Source: Gigaspora rosea (Eukaryota > Glomeromycota > Glomeromycetes > Diversisporales > Gigasporaceae). Taken from it: a DNA stretch of 64,000 bases. Under the pieces are notes generated by a model. The model was not told the DNA's origin. It saw nothing but the letters and a program-made list of their open reading frames with translations, and did not search any database. Where the stretch lies: NCBI GenBank assembly GCA_003550325.1, contig QKWP01000041.1:10591-74590 (forward strand). Direction: 5' to 3'. Position numbers and translations under genes: made by a program. Positions 33,640 to 43,772 of the stretch are shown here, piece after piece. Position 1 is the stretch's first letter; every line of letters starts with the position of its first letter.

Positions 33640-34847
33640 ATGACCCCTAGAGATACGGTTGAACAATTAATATCGGAAGCAGATATGGACGGAGCACAAA
33701 AAGAAGTGGTAGCATGCCTCATAAAAGATTACAAGGATTTATTCCCAAGTCATCCCGATGAGTTAGGTTACGCTGCTGAGGTCCAACATGAAATTGATAC
33801 TAGTGATACAAGACCTATAACACAAACTGCCTTTCGAATGGCATCGGATGCTCAAGCATTTCTAGAAAAAGAAATTGAAAAATTATTAAAGAAGGGGCTA
33901 ATATGGGGCCATTGCAATAGAAAGGGCCCAAACTCCCCTAACAATCAAATTTGATTTCTTTCAAGTTGGATTAATCTTGAGGTGGGCTATACTTTTCAAT
34001 TACAAATGAAAATTAGTTTGCATAATAAAAAATCAAGATATTTTAAAAAAAGTTTTTAGAAGACTTGTAAGTCACGAGATTACCCGATATGATCAACCAA
34101 TCAAATCGCATAATTTTTGATTGACCCGGATCAGTCCGAAAAAATAAACATGATTTTCTCAAAATTATATATTTCCGAGTTTTGGCCCTTTCTACTGCAA
34201 TGGCCCCATATATGAAATTAAAAGCCCGTGGACCCCTTGTGGTTATAGTCCTAAAGAAAAACAGAAAATTAAGTTTGTGCGTCGATTATTGTAAGCTAAA
34301 CTCCGTAACCAAAAAGGATACTTATCCTTTACACCGGATCGACGATCTACTGGAAGTATTTGGGACGGCTCAGTGGTTCTTCAGCCTTGACCTAGCCAGT
34401 AGCTACTGGCAAATCAGAGTATGGCCTAGTGACCAAGAAAAAATGTCATTCATAACCAAGCAAGGAGTGTATGCCTTTAAGGTTATGCCTTTTGGCTTAT
34501 ATAATGCCCCAGCTACATTTCAGAGGACTATGAATCACGTGCTCCACGAGTATATTGGTCACCATGTTGTAGTCTATCTTGATGATATAATTATATACTC
34601 CCCTACATTCGAAAAGCACCTGGAGCATCTCCAAAAAGTCTTCATCAAAATTCGTACAGCAGGACTAAAACTGAATCTGGAGAAGTGTGACCTATTTTGT
34701 AAAGAAATAAAATTTTTAGGTCATGTGGTAAGTAAGAATGGTATATGGCCTGACCTTGATAAGGTCGTTAAGGTAAAGGAGATCCCTACCCCTACCAACT
34801 TAAGAACACTTCGAGGGTTCATCGGTCTCGCCTCTTATTACCGGTGA
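33640..34847 (+). pseudogene. Gypsy reverse transcriptase, split by a MITE
   Basis: The N-terminal part (HEIDTSDTRPITQTAFRM to EIEKLLKKGLI, ending at 33903) is separated from the fingers/palm by the MITE at 33904-34208. The second part (34209-34847) has KLSLCVDYCKLNSVTKKDTY, FFSLDLASSYWQI with a first catalytic Asp, VMPFGLYNAPATFQ, and the active site VVYLDDIIIYS with YLDD at 34575-34586. It ends in TLRGFIGLASYYR at TGA 34845-34847, where the family continues with arginine. A one-base shift near 34225 also breaks the join. Confidence 0.9.
33904..34208. mobile_element. MITE inside the reverse transcriptase, 305 bp
   Basis: The ends TGGGGCCATTGCAATAGAAA and, inverted, TGGGGCCATTGCAGTAGAAA differ at one base and extend through GGGCC. 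TA flanks both sides (33902-33903, 34209-34210). The reverse transcriptase reading resumes directly after it, so it is a secondary insertion into the retroelement. Confidence 0.85.
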
Positions 34848-35370
34848 TTTATCCCTCAGTTTGCAACCATAGCCAAACCTTACACCAGCTGTTAGAGAAA
34901 GGAGTAGAGTATGAGTGGAAACAAGCCCAAGAAAAGGCTTTTAAGGACTTAAAAAATTACCTGATATCAGCCCCCATATTGCGGTATCTCGATTTCGATT
35001 GAATATTTTACCTACATACTGATGCCTCGGGTATCGGCCTGGGCGCAGTATTAGCCCAAAAGGACGAGCATAAGAGGGAGTATGTTGTAGCTTATGCAAG
35101 CAAAAGTCTCATTTGACCAGAAAGAAACTACACCGCTACGGAATTAGAATGTTATGCTGTGGTGTGGGCCATAGAATATTTCCATCACTACTTAGGCTAT
35201 AAATCCTTTGTAGTTGTCACTGACCATTCCGCCCTCAAATGGCTACAAAAATCAGCTCTCAAAGGTCACAGGGCCTGGTGGATATTGTGACTACAGCTCT
35301 ATAATGTTACTATAGTACACCGTGCTGGAAGGGTACATCATAACGCAGATGCTCTATCAAGAATGATTAA
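34848..35370 (+). pseudogene. Gypsy RNase H domain
   Basis: The same frame continues through TGA codons at 35000, 35114 and 35288. Motifs include [20 protein letters not shown] (first catalytic Asp), [16 protein letters not shown] (catalytic Glu), [13 protein letters not shown] (Asp) and HRAGRVHHNADALSR (Asp), the complete tether-free RNase H signature of gypsy elements. The stop in WWIL-stop-LQLYN lies where the family has WxLRLQ, pointing to CGA to TGA mutation. Confidence 0.85.
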
Positions 35371-35487
35371 AGACTCACCTGCAAAAATCGACCCTCACAC
35401 CAAAATTATTGGTCCCTGAAACCCCAGGAAAGGGCCTATCAGCAAACCCGTGACTGAGTTAACTGAACCAGAAGTAGAGATTTTTGA

Positions 35488-35952
35488 GTGTCCTGGAAAA
35501 ACTCTTGTGAATGGAATGAAAAAATAAACGGCTGGCCCACTAAGCAAATGGACTTTGCAGGTTGGAATATCGAAATAGAAGAAGGGTTGGCCGCTATAAA
35601 TGAGTGGACGGGGTGGGAGAGTGAGGAAGAAATGTCAGATTCTGGATACTCCAGTTACGAAGAAATTACCAACAGTCAACTCCAAGCAGAAAGATATCGG
35701 GAAGAACTGCTACAGCAACTCACCCGAGACTTGTGGGCTGAAACAACCTGGGTAGGGCAAGTAGGGTACCATGTGATTGATATCTCCGATACTGATTCCA
35801 CCTCCGCAGTGACATGGACGAAACGTATCTTATCAATATATCCGCATAAGGGGAAGAAGAAGAAGGGGGAGGGCGCATGCCTGAGTTTGAAAGTAGTGAA
35901 GATTTTCATATTATTGAAGGCCCCCTCGTATTTACCCAGCATACCCACCTAG
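35488..35952 (+). pseudogene. Acidic spacer frame between RNase H and integrase
   Basis: A 154-codon frame opens at ATG 35488. It is rich in Glu, Trp and Ser (EMSDSGYSSYEEITNSQLQ, VIDISDTDSTSAVTW) and ends with a basic KKKKGEG stretch. It lies where most gypsy elements pass directly from RNase H to integrase. It may be a non-conserved pol linker extended to about 36690, which includes A-runs at 36061-36110. No recognised domain. Confidence 0.4.
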
Positions 35953-36694
35953 TGAATGGGATATACATGCCCTAGCCATTACTGACGATGGATATACGTC
36001 AGAAGAAGATATGTCCACCTCTGATGAAGAGATGAGTTGGAACCGGTGTGACTTTCTGTAAAAAAAAAAAAAAAAAATATATATACAAAAAAAAAAAAAA
36101 ATTTTATAAAGATATATGAAAAAAAAGAGAAATATACATACCTATATACATACCAAATAAAACAGACCCAATATTAGAGCTGGTTGATCAGGATGAAATA
36201 GGGCAAGTAAAGGGGCCCTATCTAACCAAACTTTGATTATTAGTAAATTAAAGTTAGACTATTACAGCACTTAAAAACTTAAGAGGGAAACAACTACCAT
36301 ATGACTCAACTTCCATACGCTGAAGGAAACCAGTGGTGCATCGAGATCTTTCCAAAGCAAGAATATTTTGAATACAGCGCCACACAGAAGTCATATCGGC
36401 AAGAAGCTGAACTAGAGAGAAAGCAACTGGGAAAATAACCTAAAGAAGAAGTCCTAAACTCGAAGTTAGTCAAGGGTGGTGAAGAAGAAAAACACCCAAG
36501 AAAAAGAAAGGAAAAAGATACCTCCAAGTTCGAAACCCGACACTAAACCCAATCCAGCCCAGGTCGTCGGTATCCTGGCAGAAGGAGAATACAAAGAGAG
36601 AAGAAGAATGGAGTCTTTACAATATCAAGCAATCAAGACCTACTTATAGCATCGCCAGTACCCCTCCCACTTTGATGAACCTCAGAGAAAGCAC

Positions 36695-37890
36695 TTGGAG
36701 AAGCAAAGTCGATTCTTTCAATTAGAAAAAGGAGCCTTATACAGGAAAAATCGAAAGAAGAAATTAATCAAAGTTCTCCAGAAAGGAGAAGTAGATATTA
36801 TCCTTGCTCTCGCCCATGACCACCCCTTGGGTGCACACTTCGGAAAGGATATCATGTTCAATAAACTGCGCGATTATTACTACTGGCCAAAAATGTACCA
36901 GGATATAAGGGAGTATGTCAAGACTTGTGAAAGTTGCCAAAAGCACGGAGCTCAGAGATCATGTGAACCTTTACACCCGATACCAGTAGAGGCTCCGTTC
37001 TACATGAACAGAATTGATATAGTAGGACCACTACCGGTTACCACACGTACCAACCGGTATATTGTGGTGGCCACCGATTATATGACTAAAGGCCTGAAGC
37101 CCTGCCATCCCGAAAGATAATGCCAAAGAAGTAGCCAAATTTATCTACGAGAAAATAATCTGCTGATATGGGTGTCCTCAAAGCATATTGTCTGATAGAG
37201 GTTCATATTTCTGTAACCGCCTTATCGACTAACTACTGGCTGAACTATCGGTAACCCACTACTACTCTACCCTGTACCACCTGCAGACTAACGGGTTGTT
37301 AGAGCAGTTCAACAAGACCCTATGTAGCTCTTTGGCTTGGTTAATAGAAAATGTGCAGAATTAGGACTTGCTTATAGCCCCCATCCTATTTGCATATCGG
37401 ACTGCCAAGCAAGCTTCTACTCATGAAACACCTTTCTACCTCGTATATGAGAGAAAGGCCAAGCTACCCTTACACCCTAGTGATTCCTCAGACCTACTCT
37501 ATGGGACAATAATTCAGTGGATATATGAAGTCGAACATGACCTACAATGAGCCCAGGAGGAGGCAGTGCAGCAGATACAGGCTGCCCAAAACAAACAGAA
37601 GGCACAATACAACCAACAAATCATTGCCACCCCTGCTACGCCATAGACGATAAAGTGCTCGTTTACAATGCATGAATAATGGGAACTCGAAGCCACAAAT
37701 TTGAATCTAAATGGAAGGGACCGTACTATATACATGCTGTACTCACCAATGGTGCCTATAAGCTCTGTGAATTGGGCGGAAAAGTTGTTGCAACTCCTAT
37801 AAATGGAAGGTTATTAAAGCCTATCATGAAAGAAAAGTTTAAAAGTAATGAGCATATGCTCACTACCAACCGTACCTTTTAGGGTTAACC
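36695..37890 (+). pseudogene. Gypsy integrase
   Basis: The zinc-binding domain (HDHPLGAHFGKDIMF with the two His, then CESCQKHG with the two Cys) lies in 36695-37120. The core starts with IDIVGPLPVTTRTNRYIVVA (first Asp) and, after a frameshift near 37090, continues with LSDRGSYFCNRL (second Asp) and NGLLEQFNKTL (Glu). The C-terminal region has FESKWKGPYYIHAVLTNGAY and LNGRLLKP-like ends near 37870. Stops at 37164, 37230, 37362 and 37548 interrupt it; at 37164 TGA replaces the arginine expected before YGCP. It would join element cDNA to the genome if intact. Confidence 0.85.
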
Positions 37891-37944
37891 TTCATAACCA
37901 CAGTTAAAAAAAACCCCCCGATATATATATATATATTTTTCTAC

Positions 37945-38345
37945 TTTAATTACTATGAATACTACCGCATCTATCCAAATTTATATCGATCTCGTACTAT
38001 TAACCTCTCTGTGGACGATATCCCAACTTACCCTTATTCCCCCGAGCACACACTCGTCCAAAAAGCAACTTTTGCTTACGGGGGGATAGTAGACGCACTA
38101 GAAGGAGAAAATCGTATAGAAAGTCTAGTTCACGCTTTCTATTTAGGGGAGATGATAAATCGAAGCCCAAGGAGAGAAGTTCATAAACTCAAAAGGATCA
38201 TCCCCTGATACTATACCGATGCTGCCATCAGGACTCACCATTTATTTGAACATCACGGGGTAGGGCAGCTGTATTGCACTAATTGGACAACCCTGTCCAA
38301 AATCCGTAATCTATCCCAAAGCGAATATGAAGAATTGCTCCTATA
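37945..38345 (+). pseudogene. Extra frame downstream of integrase, unrecognised
   Basis: A coherent frame reads NYYEYYRIYPNLYRSRTINL then DDIPTYPYSPEHTLVQKATF and FYLGEMINRSPRREVHKLKR to TGA 38208. It resumes immediately after as YTDAAIRTHHLFEHHGVGQL and SQSEYEELLL. This is protein-like sequence in the position of a third ORF. I see no signal peptide, transmembrane segment or fusion-like motif, so I do not call it an envelope gene. It could be an accessory protein of this gypsy lineage. Confidence 0.4.
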
Positions 38346-38619
38346 AAAAGAGCATAATAAAGTGTGTGACATTAGGTATAAAAGCGGATGGTCACGACTG
38401 ATATGTGCGAGGTTGGGGCACATTATCGCATAGAGGGACTTATTGTTACAATAAAAAAAAAAAAAATATATATATATATATATAATATTTTTCTTTTGTT
38501 AGATACATACCGAGAAAGGCTAAACAAAATATAAAGGAAGAACTTGATAATTCAACTGTGCCCACAGTAACGAATATAAGAATAAGAAAAATCAGGACCT
38601 ATCTGCAAAAGGCTAGTGG

Positions 38620-38870
38620 AATTATCGACACAGAGGCCACAAAAATGACATGGATGGAAATAAAGAAGGAAACGTCCACAATACCTGCTGGATAAGTCTC
38701 AAGAGAAGCTCCAGAGGAATGTCAAAGTGTATCCCAAGAAAAACCCAGGTAAAAGAGAGAAGAAAAGACTTGGGACGGAAATAAGGAAGGAAGCATCCGT
38801 ATCTCATGCCAGATAAGTCTCTGAGAAGCTCTGGATGGATATCAAAGCATAACCCCATATATGTCGCAGG
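38620..38870 (+). repeat. Two direct copies of ~120 bp before the 3' LTR
   Basis: GATGGAAATAAAGAAGGAAA...GATAAGTCTCAAGAGAAGCTC (from about 38650) recurs diverged as GACGGAAATAAGGAAGGAAG...GATAAGTCTCTGAGAAGCTC (from about 38772). A related block ACTAAACCCAATCCAGCCCA at 36541 recurs as ATTAAACCCAATTCAGCCTA at 38999. Confidence 0.6.
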
Positions 38871-39096
38871 CTCATGTGAAGAGCCGAAAATAATTTGGAA
38901 CAGTATCCATCCGTTTGGATACTGTTATTATAACGGAATTGGCGTCGAAAATGATGAACTGGGGAAGAGAAGAAATATACTTATGAAACAAAATCTGACA
39001 TTAAACCCAATTCAGCCTAGGTAGTCAGTGTCCTAGCCTAAAGAGAAAGATTCCTTAAGACCTCGGTTAACCCTTTTTCTCGTGGAACTCAAAACT

Positions 39097-39108
39097 AAGG
39101 GTGGGAGA
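39097..39108 (+). other. Polypurine tract
   Basis: The purine-rich AAGGGTGGGAGA (one T) lies one base before the 3' LTR, the site of plus-strand priming in LTR elements. Confidence 0.6.
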
Positions 39109-39109
39109 T

Positions 39110-40423
39110 TGTGATGGGCTACGCTTCAAGTTTTTTTCAATTATTTGCTTATCCAGGAAATTCTCCCGATAGTTATATTGTATGATCGTATGATTTCTTC
39201 CGAAATCACGCAACGGTCATGAAAGGTTAGCATAGCCCCAGGTAATACCGCAGTGATTTCCGGCATGAGCACATTAAACTGCGCATGCCAGGGCCACAAT
39301 CCAGTTTGTGCCCTTGGTATTTCGCTGCTCATGTTTGTTTATTTCTCCTTTAGTAAATGATAGATTCACACATGTTAGCTTAGCCCATGTAGATGAAACT
39401 AGTTTATGCCCTTGGCATTTAGCTGTTAATGTTTGTTTATACCCCTTTTGTAAACAATGTACTTAGCCTAGTTTTAGTTTCACTCACGCCATAGTATAGA
39501 CATACGATGGGTTAACGGTAAATTGAAGGTAGAATTGTAGTGATAAGGCGAAGATGTTTTCCCCAACACTTACGCCTCGAGGCTTGGAAAAGCCGCCTCT
39601 ACCCTCCGCCTCAAAGAAATGAGGTCATGGAAAGGAAATCGTACGTTAAAGAAAGATTTAATAGAGTTAGTATAGATAGTCTAAAAAACAATGTATTTAT
39701 TAAGAGGGTAAAAAGTATATAAGACCCTCCTTTTTGTGCTTCAATAAAGAAACTCTCAACTCACAATTGACAGAGTTCAGATTTGAATAACTCAGACGTA
39801 CTTGAGTTTTAACCTTTGAAATAAGAGTAGAAGTGTTAAGAAGTTTTCCCTTGTTGTTAAACCTATTGTTATAGTAAAACCGCTTATTACACTTACCCTG
39901 TTACACGTTGTTACCTTTGTTAAAGTCGTGTCATTTAGTTGTTACTACGTAACCCGCATTTCGAACCTAGTTTCGTTTATAACCCAGTTAGAGAAAGAAA
40001 GACCCAGTTAATCACCTGATATATATATACACATTAATCGATTAACCCCTTTTGATTATCAGATATATCAAATAATCAATCTCCGATATTGATTGATTAA
40101 TCACCTGCATCAATATCGGCTTGCTGATTAATTATATTTAACCTGATAACCTTATACCCCAAGATTAAAGAGATAGATATAAAAGTGGGATTAAACCACT
40201 TCAAGACGACTATACATAGTAAGAAAAGAAATACTTACCTTCGTTTATCCAAGCTGCAGCAAGACCCACAAGACCTTCGAGACCCGGACCAAATCTTCCA
40301 CGCCTCTTTCTGCCTGCCAAGTCGAGGATCTAAAGTCTTGCACGCCTATAGGACATTTGTTTAGATAGTTAGTGGTGTTGATAGTTGTATTTAACATATA
40401 ACCTGATAGCCTTGCCCCTCACA
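39110..40423 (+). repeat. 3' LTR, 1314 bp
   Basis: It starts TGTGATGGGCTACG and ends CCCCTCACA, collinear with the 5' LTR but without the 1.1-kb insertion. It is followed directly by the ACGT target duplication and the second half of the interrupted 106-bp unit (ACAAACTAAATTAATGCG). Confidence 0.9.
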
Positions 40424-41490
40424 ACGTACAAACTAAATTAATGCGAATAAAAAGAAATTAAATAGTAAATAAACATGAACTTGAATAGCTTATTTTAATT
40501 ACTTAGTTTAATACGTAAATGATCTTTATACTCACTAACTAAATTAATGCGAATAAAAAGAAATTAAATAGTAAATAAACATGAACTTGAATAGCTTATT
40601 TTAATTACTTAGTTTAATACGTAAATGATCTTTATACTCACAAACTAAATTAATGCGAATAAAAAGAAATTAAATAGTAAATAAACATGAACTTGAATAG
40701 CTTATTTTAATTACTTAGTTTAATACGTAAATGATCTTTATACTCACAAACTAAATTAATGCGAATAAAAAGAAATTAAATAGTAAATAAACATGAACTT
40801 GAATAGCTTATTTTAATTACTTAGTTTAATACGTAAATGATCTTTATACTCACAAACTAAATTAATGCGAATAAAAAGAAATTAAATAGTAAATAAACAT
40901 GAACTTGAATAGCTTATTTTAATTACTTAGTTTAATACGTAAATGATCTTTATACTCACAAACTAAATTAATGCGAATAAAAAGAAATTAAATAGTAAAT
41001 AAACATGAACTTGAATAGCTTATTTTAATTACTTAGTTTAATACGTAAATGATCTTTATACTCACAAACTAAATTAATGCGAATAAAAAGAAATTAAATA
41101 GTAAATAAACATGAACTTGAATAGCTTATTTTAATTACTTAGTTTAATACGTAAATGATCTTTATACTCACAAACTAAATTAATGCGAATAAAAAGAAAT
41201 TAAATAGTAAATAAACATGAACTTGAATAGCTTATTTTAATTACTTAGTTTAATACGTAAATGATCTTTATACTCACAAACTAAATTAATGCGAATAAAA
41301 AGAAATTAAATAGTAAATAAACATGAACTTGAATAGCTTATTTTAATTACTTAGTTTAATACGTAAATGATCTTTATACTCACAAACTAAATTAATGCGA
41401 ATAAGAAGAAATTAAATAGAAATAAACGTGAACTTGAATAGCTTATTTTAATTACTTAGTTTAATAAGTGTTTTTTGTACTCACAGTCTA
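40424..41490 (-). repeat. 106-bp tandem array, right block (about 10 units)
   Basis: It has the same unit and period as 27104-29134 (G of ACGTAAATG at 40515, 40621 ... 41363). On the minus strand the triplet between ATTAATTTAG and GTGAGT is TTT in eight consecutive units and TTA in the unit at 40515. The unit cut by the gypsy element has TTT followed by GTACGT. The last unit towards Sel1 has diverged and carries ACT (41487-41485). So the left and right blocks are homogenised for different triplets (TAA versus TTT). Confidence 0.85.
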
Positions 41491-41757
41491 AAATTATTTG
41501 AAAAAAGTTGGTTGAATCAGTAGTCAACACATATTTGATATTTATCTAACACATTTAACTTGTAATAAATATTTTATACTTACTCACTATACAAGTCATT
41601 TGAAACTATTACTTAATAATTTGTTAAATTTATAAATCTTTATAATTATTCTTATACTTATCCCTAATGATTACAGTAAATAGTTGAGATTTTTGATTTT
41701 AAAATAAAAATTAATTAATTAAAAAATAATAAATAAATAAATAAATAAATAACCCAC
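41491..41757 (-). repeat. Diverged intron-like units next to the Sel1 exon
   Basis: The sequence no longer resembles the 106-bp unit, but the junction format persists on the minus strand. GACTTGTATAG is followed by TGA (41586-41584) and GTAAGTATAAAA, and TAATTTTAG is followed by ACT and GTGAGTAC, 96 nt apart. A further junction ATCATTAG-GGA-TAAGTATAAG near 41650-41670 lacks the G of the donor. The Sel1 exon ends at a GTGGGT donor (41757-41752). Confidence 0.55.
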
Positions 41758-42149
41758 TTTTTAATCCAATATAGGAATTTATCATCATTTTTTTCTACAC
41801 CAATTCCGTAATTATAACAAATGGCTGTTTTAAAAATTCCCATATAATTACCAGATTCAGCCGATTTTAGAAAATATTCAAATGCCTTCTCCATATCGAC
41901 TACAACCCCAATTCCTAAATAATAACAATGGCCGACATAATACATTCCATCAGAATTATTCATATTTGCTGACTTTTGATAATAAGTAAACGCTTTTTTT
42001 TCATTTCTCTCAATTTCAATTCCATATTCATTACAATAACCAAGCCAGAATGTTCCCTCTGGATTTTCTGGATTATCCTTATTCGCAAACAGTTTACTAA
42101 AAGCATTAGTAATTTGAGCAATTTTACTTAAAACAATGTCTTTTGACAT
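41758..42149 (-). CDS. Sel1-repeat exon, likely 5' exon of the kinase locus
   Basis: It starts at ATG 42149 (MSKDIVLSKIAQITNAFSKL). Three Sel1-like repeats follow: GTFWLGYCNEYGIEIERNEKKAF, then GMYYVGHCYYLGIGV-DMEKAF, then GIFKTAICYNYGIGVEKNDDK, each an alanine/tyrosine/glycine-rich helix pair of about 36 residues. Sel1 repeats form scaffolds for protein contacts. The frame could close in situ after WIKKWVIYLFIYLLFFN (stop near 41715). I prefer a donor at A|GTGGGT (41758|41757), because the tail after it is simple-sequence TTTA repeat and because this gives a 392-nt exon ending in phase 2, matching the acceptor phase of the kinase leader exon. Downstream on the same strand comes the tandem intron-like array. 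Whether Sel1 and kinase are one gene is inference; as a separate 144-residue protein it would also be coherent. Confidence 0.7.
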
Positions 42150-43414
42150 TTTAGATACAAAACGAATTATGTTACAAGAAAATTTATTAGTCGTACTTAT
42201 GTAACTTATATAATATTAAATTAAGGTTTATGCAAACTGTAGCATCTGCATACATTAGTTCTCAAATTTTAGCAAAATGTGTTACATTTGTCAATGAACA
42301 ATGCGATGAATTCAAACAAAATTAGCAAAATGTATCCCGTTTGAGTAGTAAACAATATACGAATTCTTGTAAGCAACATTCGAAAATTTTTTTTAACAGT
42401 CTGTTTTAAGTAATTAACTAAAGCTGTTTAGATTAACATATACATTTTAAAATAGTTTATAAACTAGATAAGAGAACGAACTGTTTGACAAACTGTTCAA
42501 ACTGTTAATAAATGTCAGAAAATTTGAAATATACAATAACGCACACCCCTAAATCTAAATATGAATTGATGGGTAATACTTATGTATTTATGAACTAATG
42601 TATGTATACCGATTAAACTAATAATTCTAAATTCATTGCCACTACATATCAGAATAATACACTGCACCATGCACAAGCAAAACTGTCATCAGCTCAGATA
42701 TTTTTTTATTACTACGTATCAAATATTTAAATATTGTAAATTAAATCGGTTTCACTTTATTACTTACACAAACAACATAAATCTAATAACAATCTCAATT
42801 TACGTGCAACTTTAAAAAATTTAAGCACTTATATGGTTATTTTTAACTTTTTTGACTTCTTTTTTGATTACTGTAGGTTTTGGTTTTTTAAATTTGTTTA
42901 TTTTCTGCCTTTTTTTACTTTTACAAGACTAATTAATATGTACATACTTCCGTGAATTTATAAGGATATAACAAGTCGTACACCTGCTCATGTGCTGGGG
43001 TTTTCTTAAAACTTTTACATGCGTATTAGACGGTCAAGTTATGATAAGGTTAGTAAGAGTAATGTTACAGGGTGAAATGGACGTTACTAATGACAACTAT
43101 GATCCACTACTGATGCTTATTCTACAATGATGAGTTCATTGGTTCCTGTTAGTGGCCAATTGTTTATATCTTAAACTTGCAACAGACCATCACAGTTGAA
43201 TCGTTGATAATGATGATCTTAAACTTGCACGTTGATAAAATAGATGATTTAATGTTTTGTTGGCACATTACTACACCCATAATTTGGTTTTAATTAGCAG
43301 ATTTAAAATACAACTTTGGTTTATTTGTGTGATTATTTGTTGTTCATCAATTGCTATTATATTTATGGTTCCATTTATATTATTTAAGAATGCTAAAAGG
43401 TTTTTTTTTTTAAT

Positions 43415-43540
43415 ATGAAAAGTTATTCTTTACCCCTTCGTCTTATAGTATTATTGTTAGTTTTATGTTCGACTGAAATAATCTTATATGTATCTTATAT
43501 AGAAATTTATGAGAATTTTCTAGTTTATAATGGAATTTAA
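43415..43540 (+). CDS. Small ORF with signal-peptide-like start, 42 codons
   Basis: MKSYSLPLRLIVLLLVLCST at its N-terminus has a basic start, a hydrophobic core and small residues, like a secretion signal. The remaining ~20 residues are tyrosine-rich and the frame ends at TAA. It may be a first exon or a chance frame in A+T-rich DNA. Confidence 0.2.
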   Translation: MKSYSLPLRLIVLLLVLCSTEIILYVSYIEIYENFLVYNGI

Positions 43541-43772
43541 GATACATGCTGAATACTGTTTGAATTGTTCGCATTCATATCAATACTCATATTGTTCTTG
43601 ACAAGATGGAATGATCTTTTTGCATGGATATATACCGGATTTTCATTGCAAAATTTATTTACGAATGGCTTCATTTGGAAAGGAAATTGATTTTCTTATC
43701 AGGACTTGGAATTCATTATTAAAAGCTGATGAAGCTAAATATTGCACCTTGCGAGTATCATCAAAGATGAAA
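43540..43772 (+). pseudogene. Short cysteine-bearing coding relic
   Basis: The frame reads KIHAEYCLNCSHSYQYSYCS, then a stop, then DGMIFLHGYIPDFHCKIYLR and MASFGKEIDFLIRTWNSLLK before TAA. The spaced CX2C and C residues recall the zinc-ribbon leader of the TKL kinases of this genome, but the match is weak. Unrecognised. Confidence 0.25.

Larger units (their letters stand above)
29135..40423 (+). mobile_element. Ty3/gypsy LTR retrotransposon, 11.3 kb, degenerate, with nested insertions
   Basis: The element starts TGTGATGGGC and ends CCCCTCACA (TG...CA ends) and is flanked by the 4-bp duplication ACGT (29131-29134 and 40424-40427). Order: 5' LTR, primer-binding site, gag with CCHC knuckle, protease, reverse transcriptase, RNase H, a spacer frame, integrase, an extra downstream frame, polypurine tract, 3' LTR. 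The pol order with RNase H before integrase defines Ty3/gypsy. All frames are broken by stops and frameshifts. It carries a 1.1-kb insertion in the 5' LTR and a 305-bp MITE in the RT. It lies inside one unit of the 106-bp array, antisense to the kinase locus. Confidence 0.9.

Noticed and set aside
37945-38345. Envelope gene of the gypsy element
   Set aside because: No signal peptide, transmembrane anchor or cleavage-like motif is visible.
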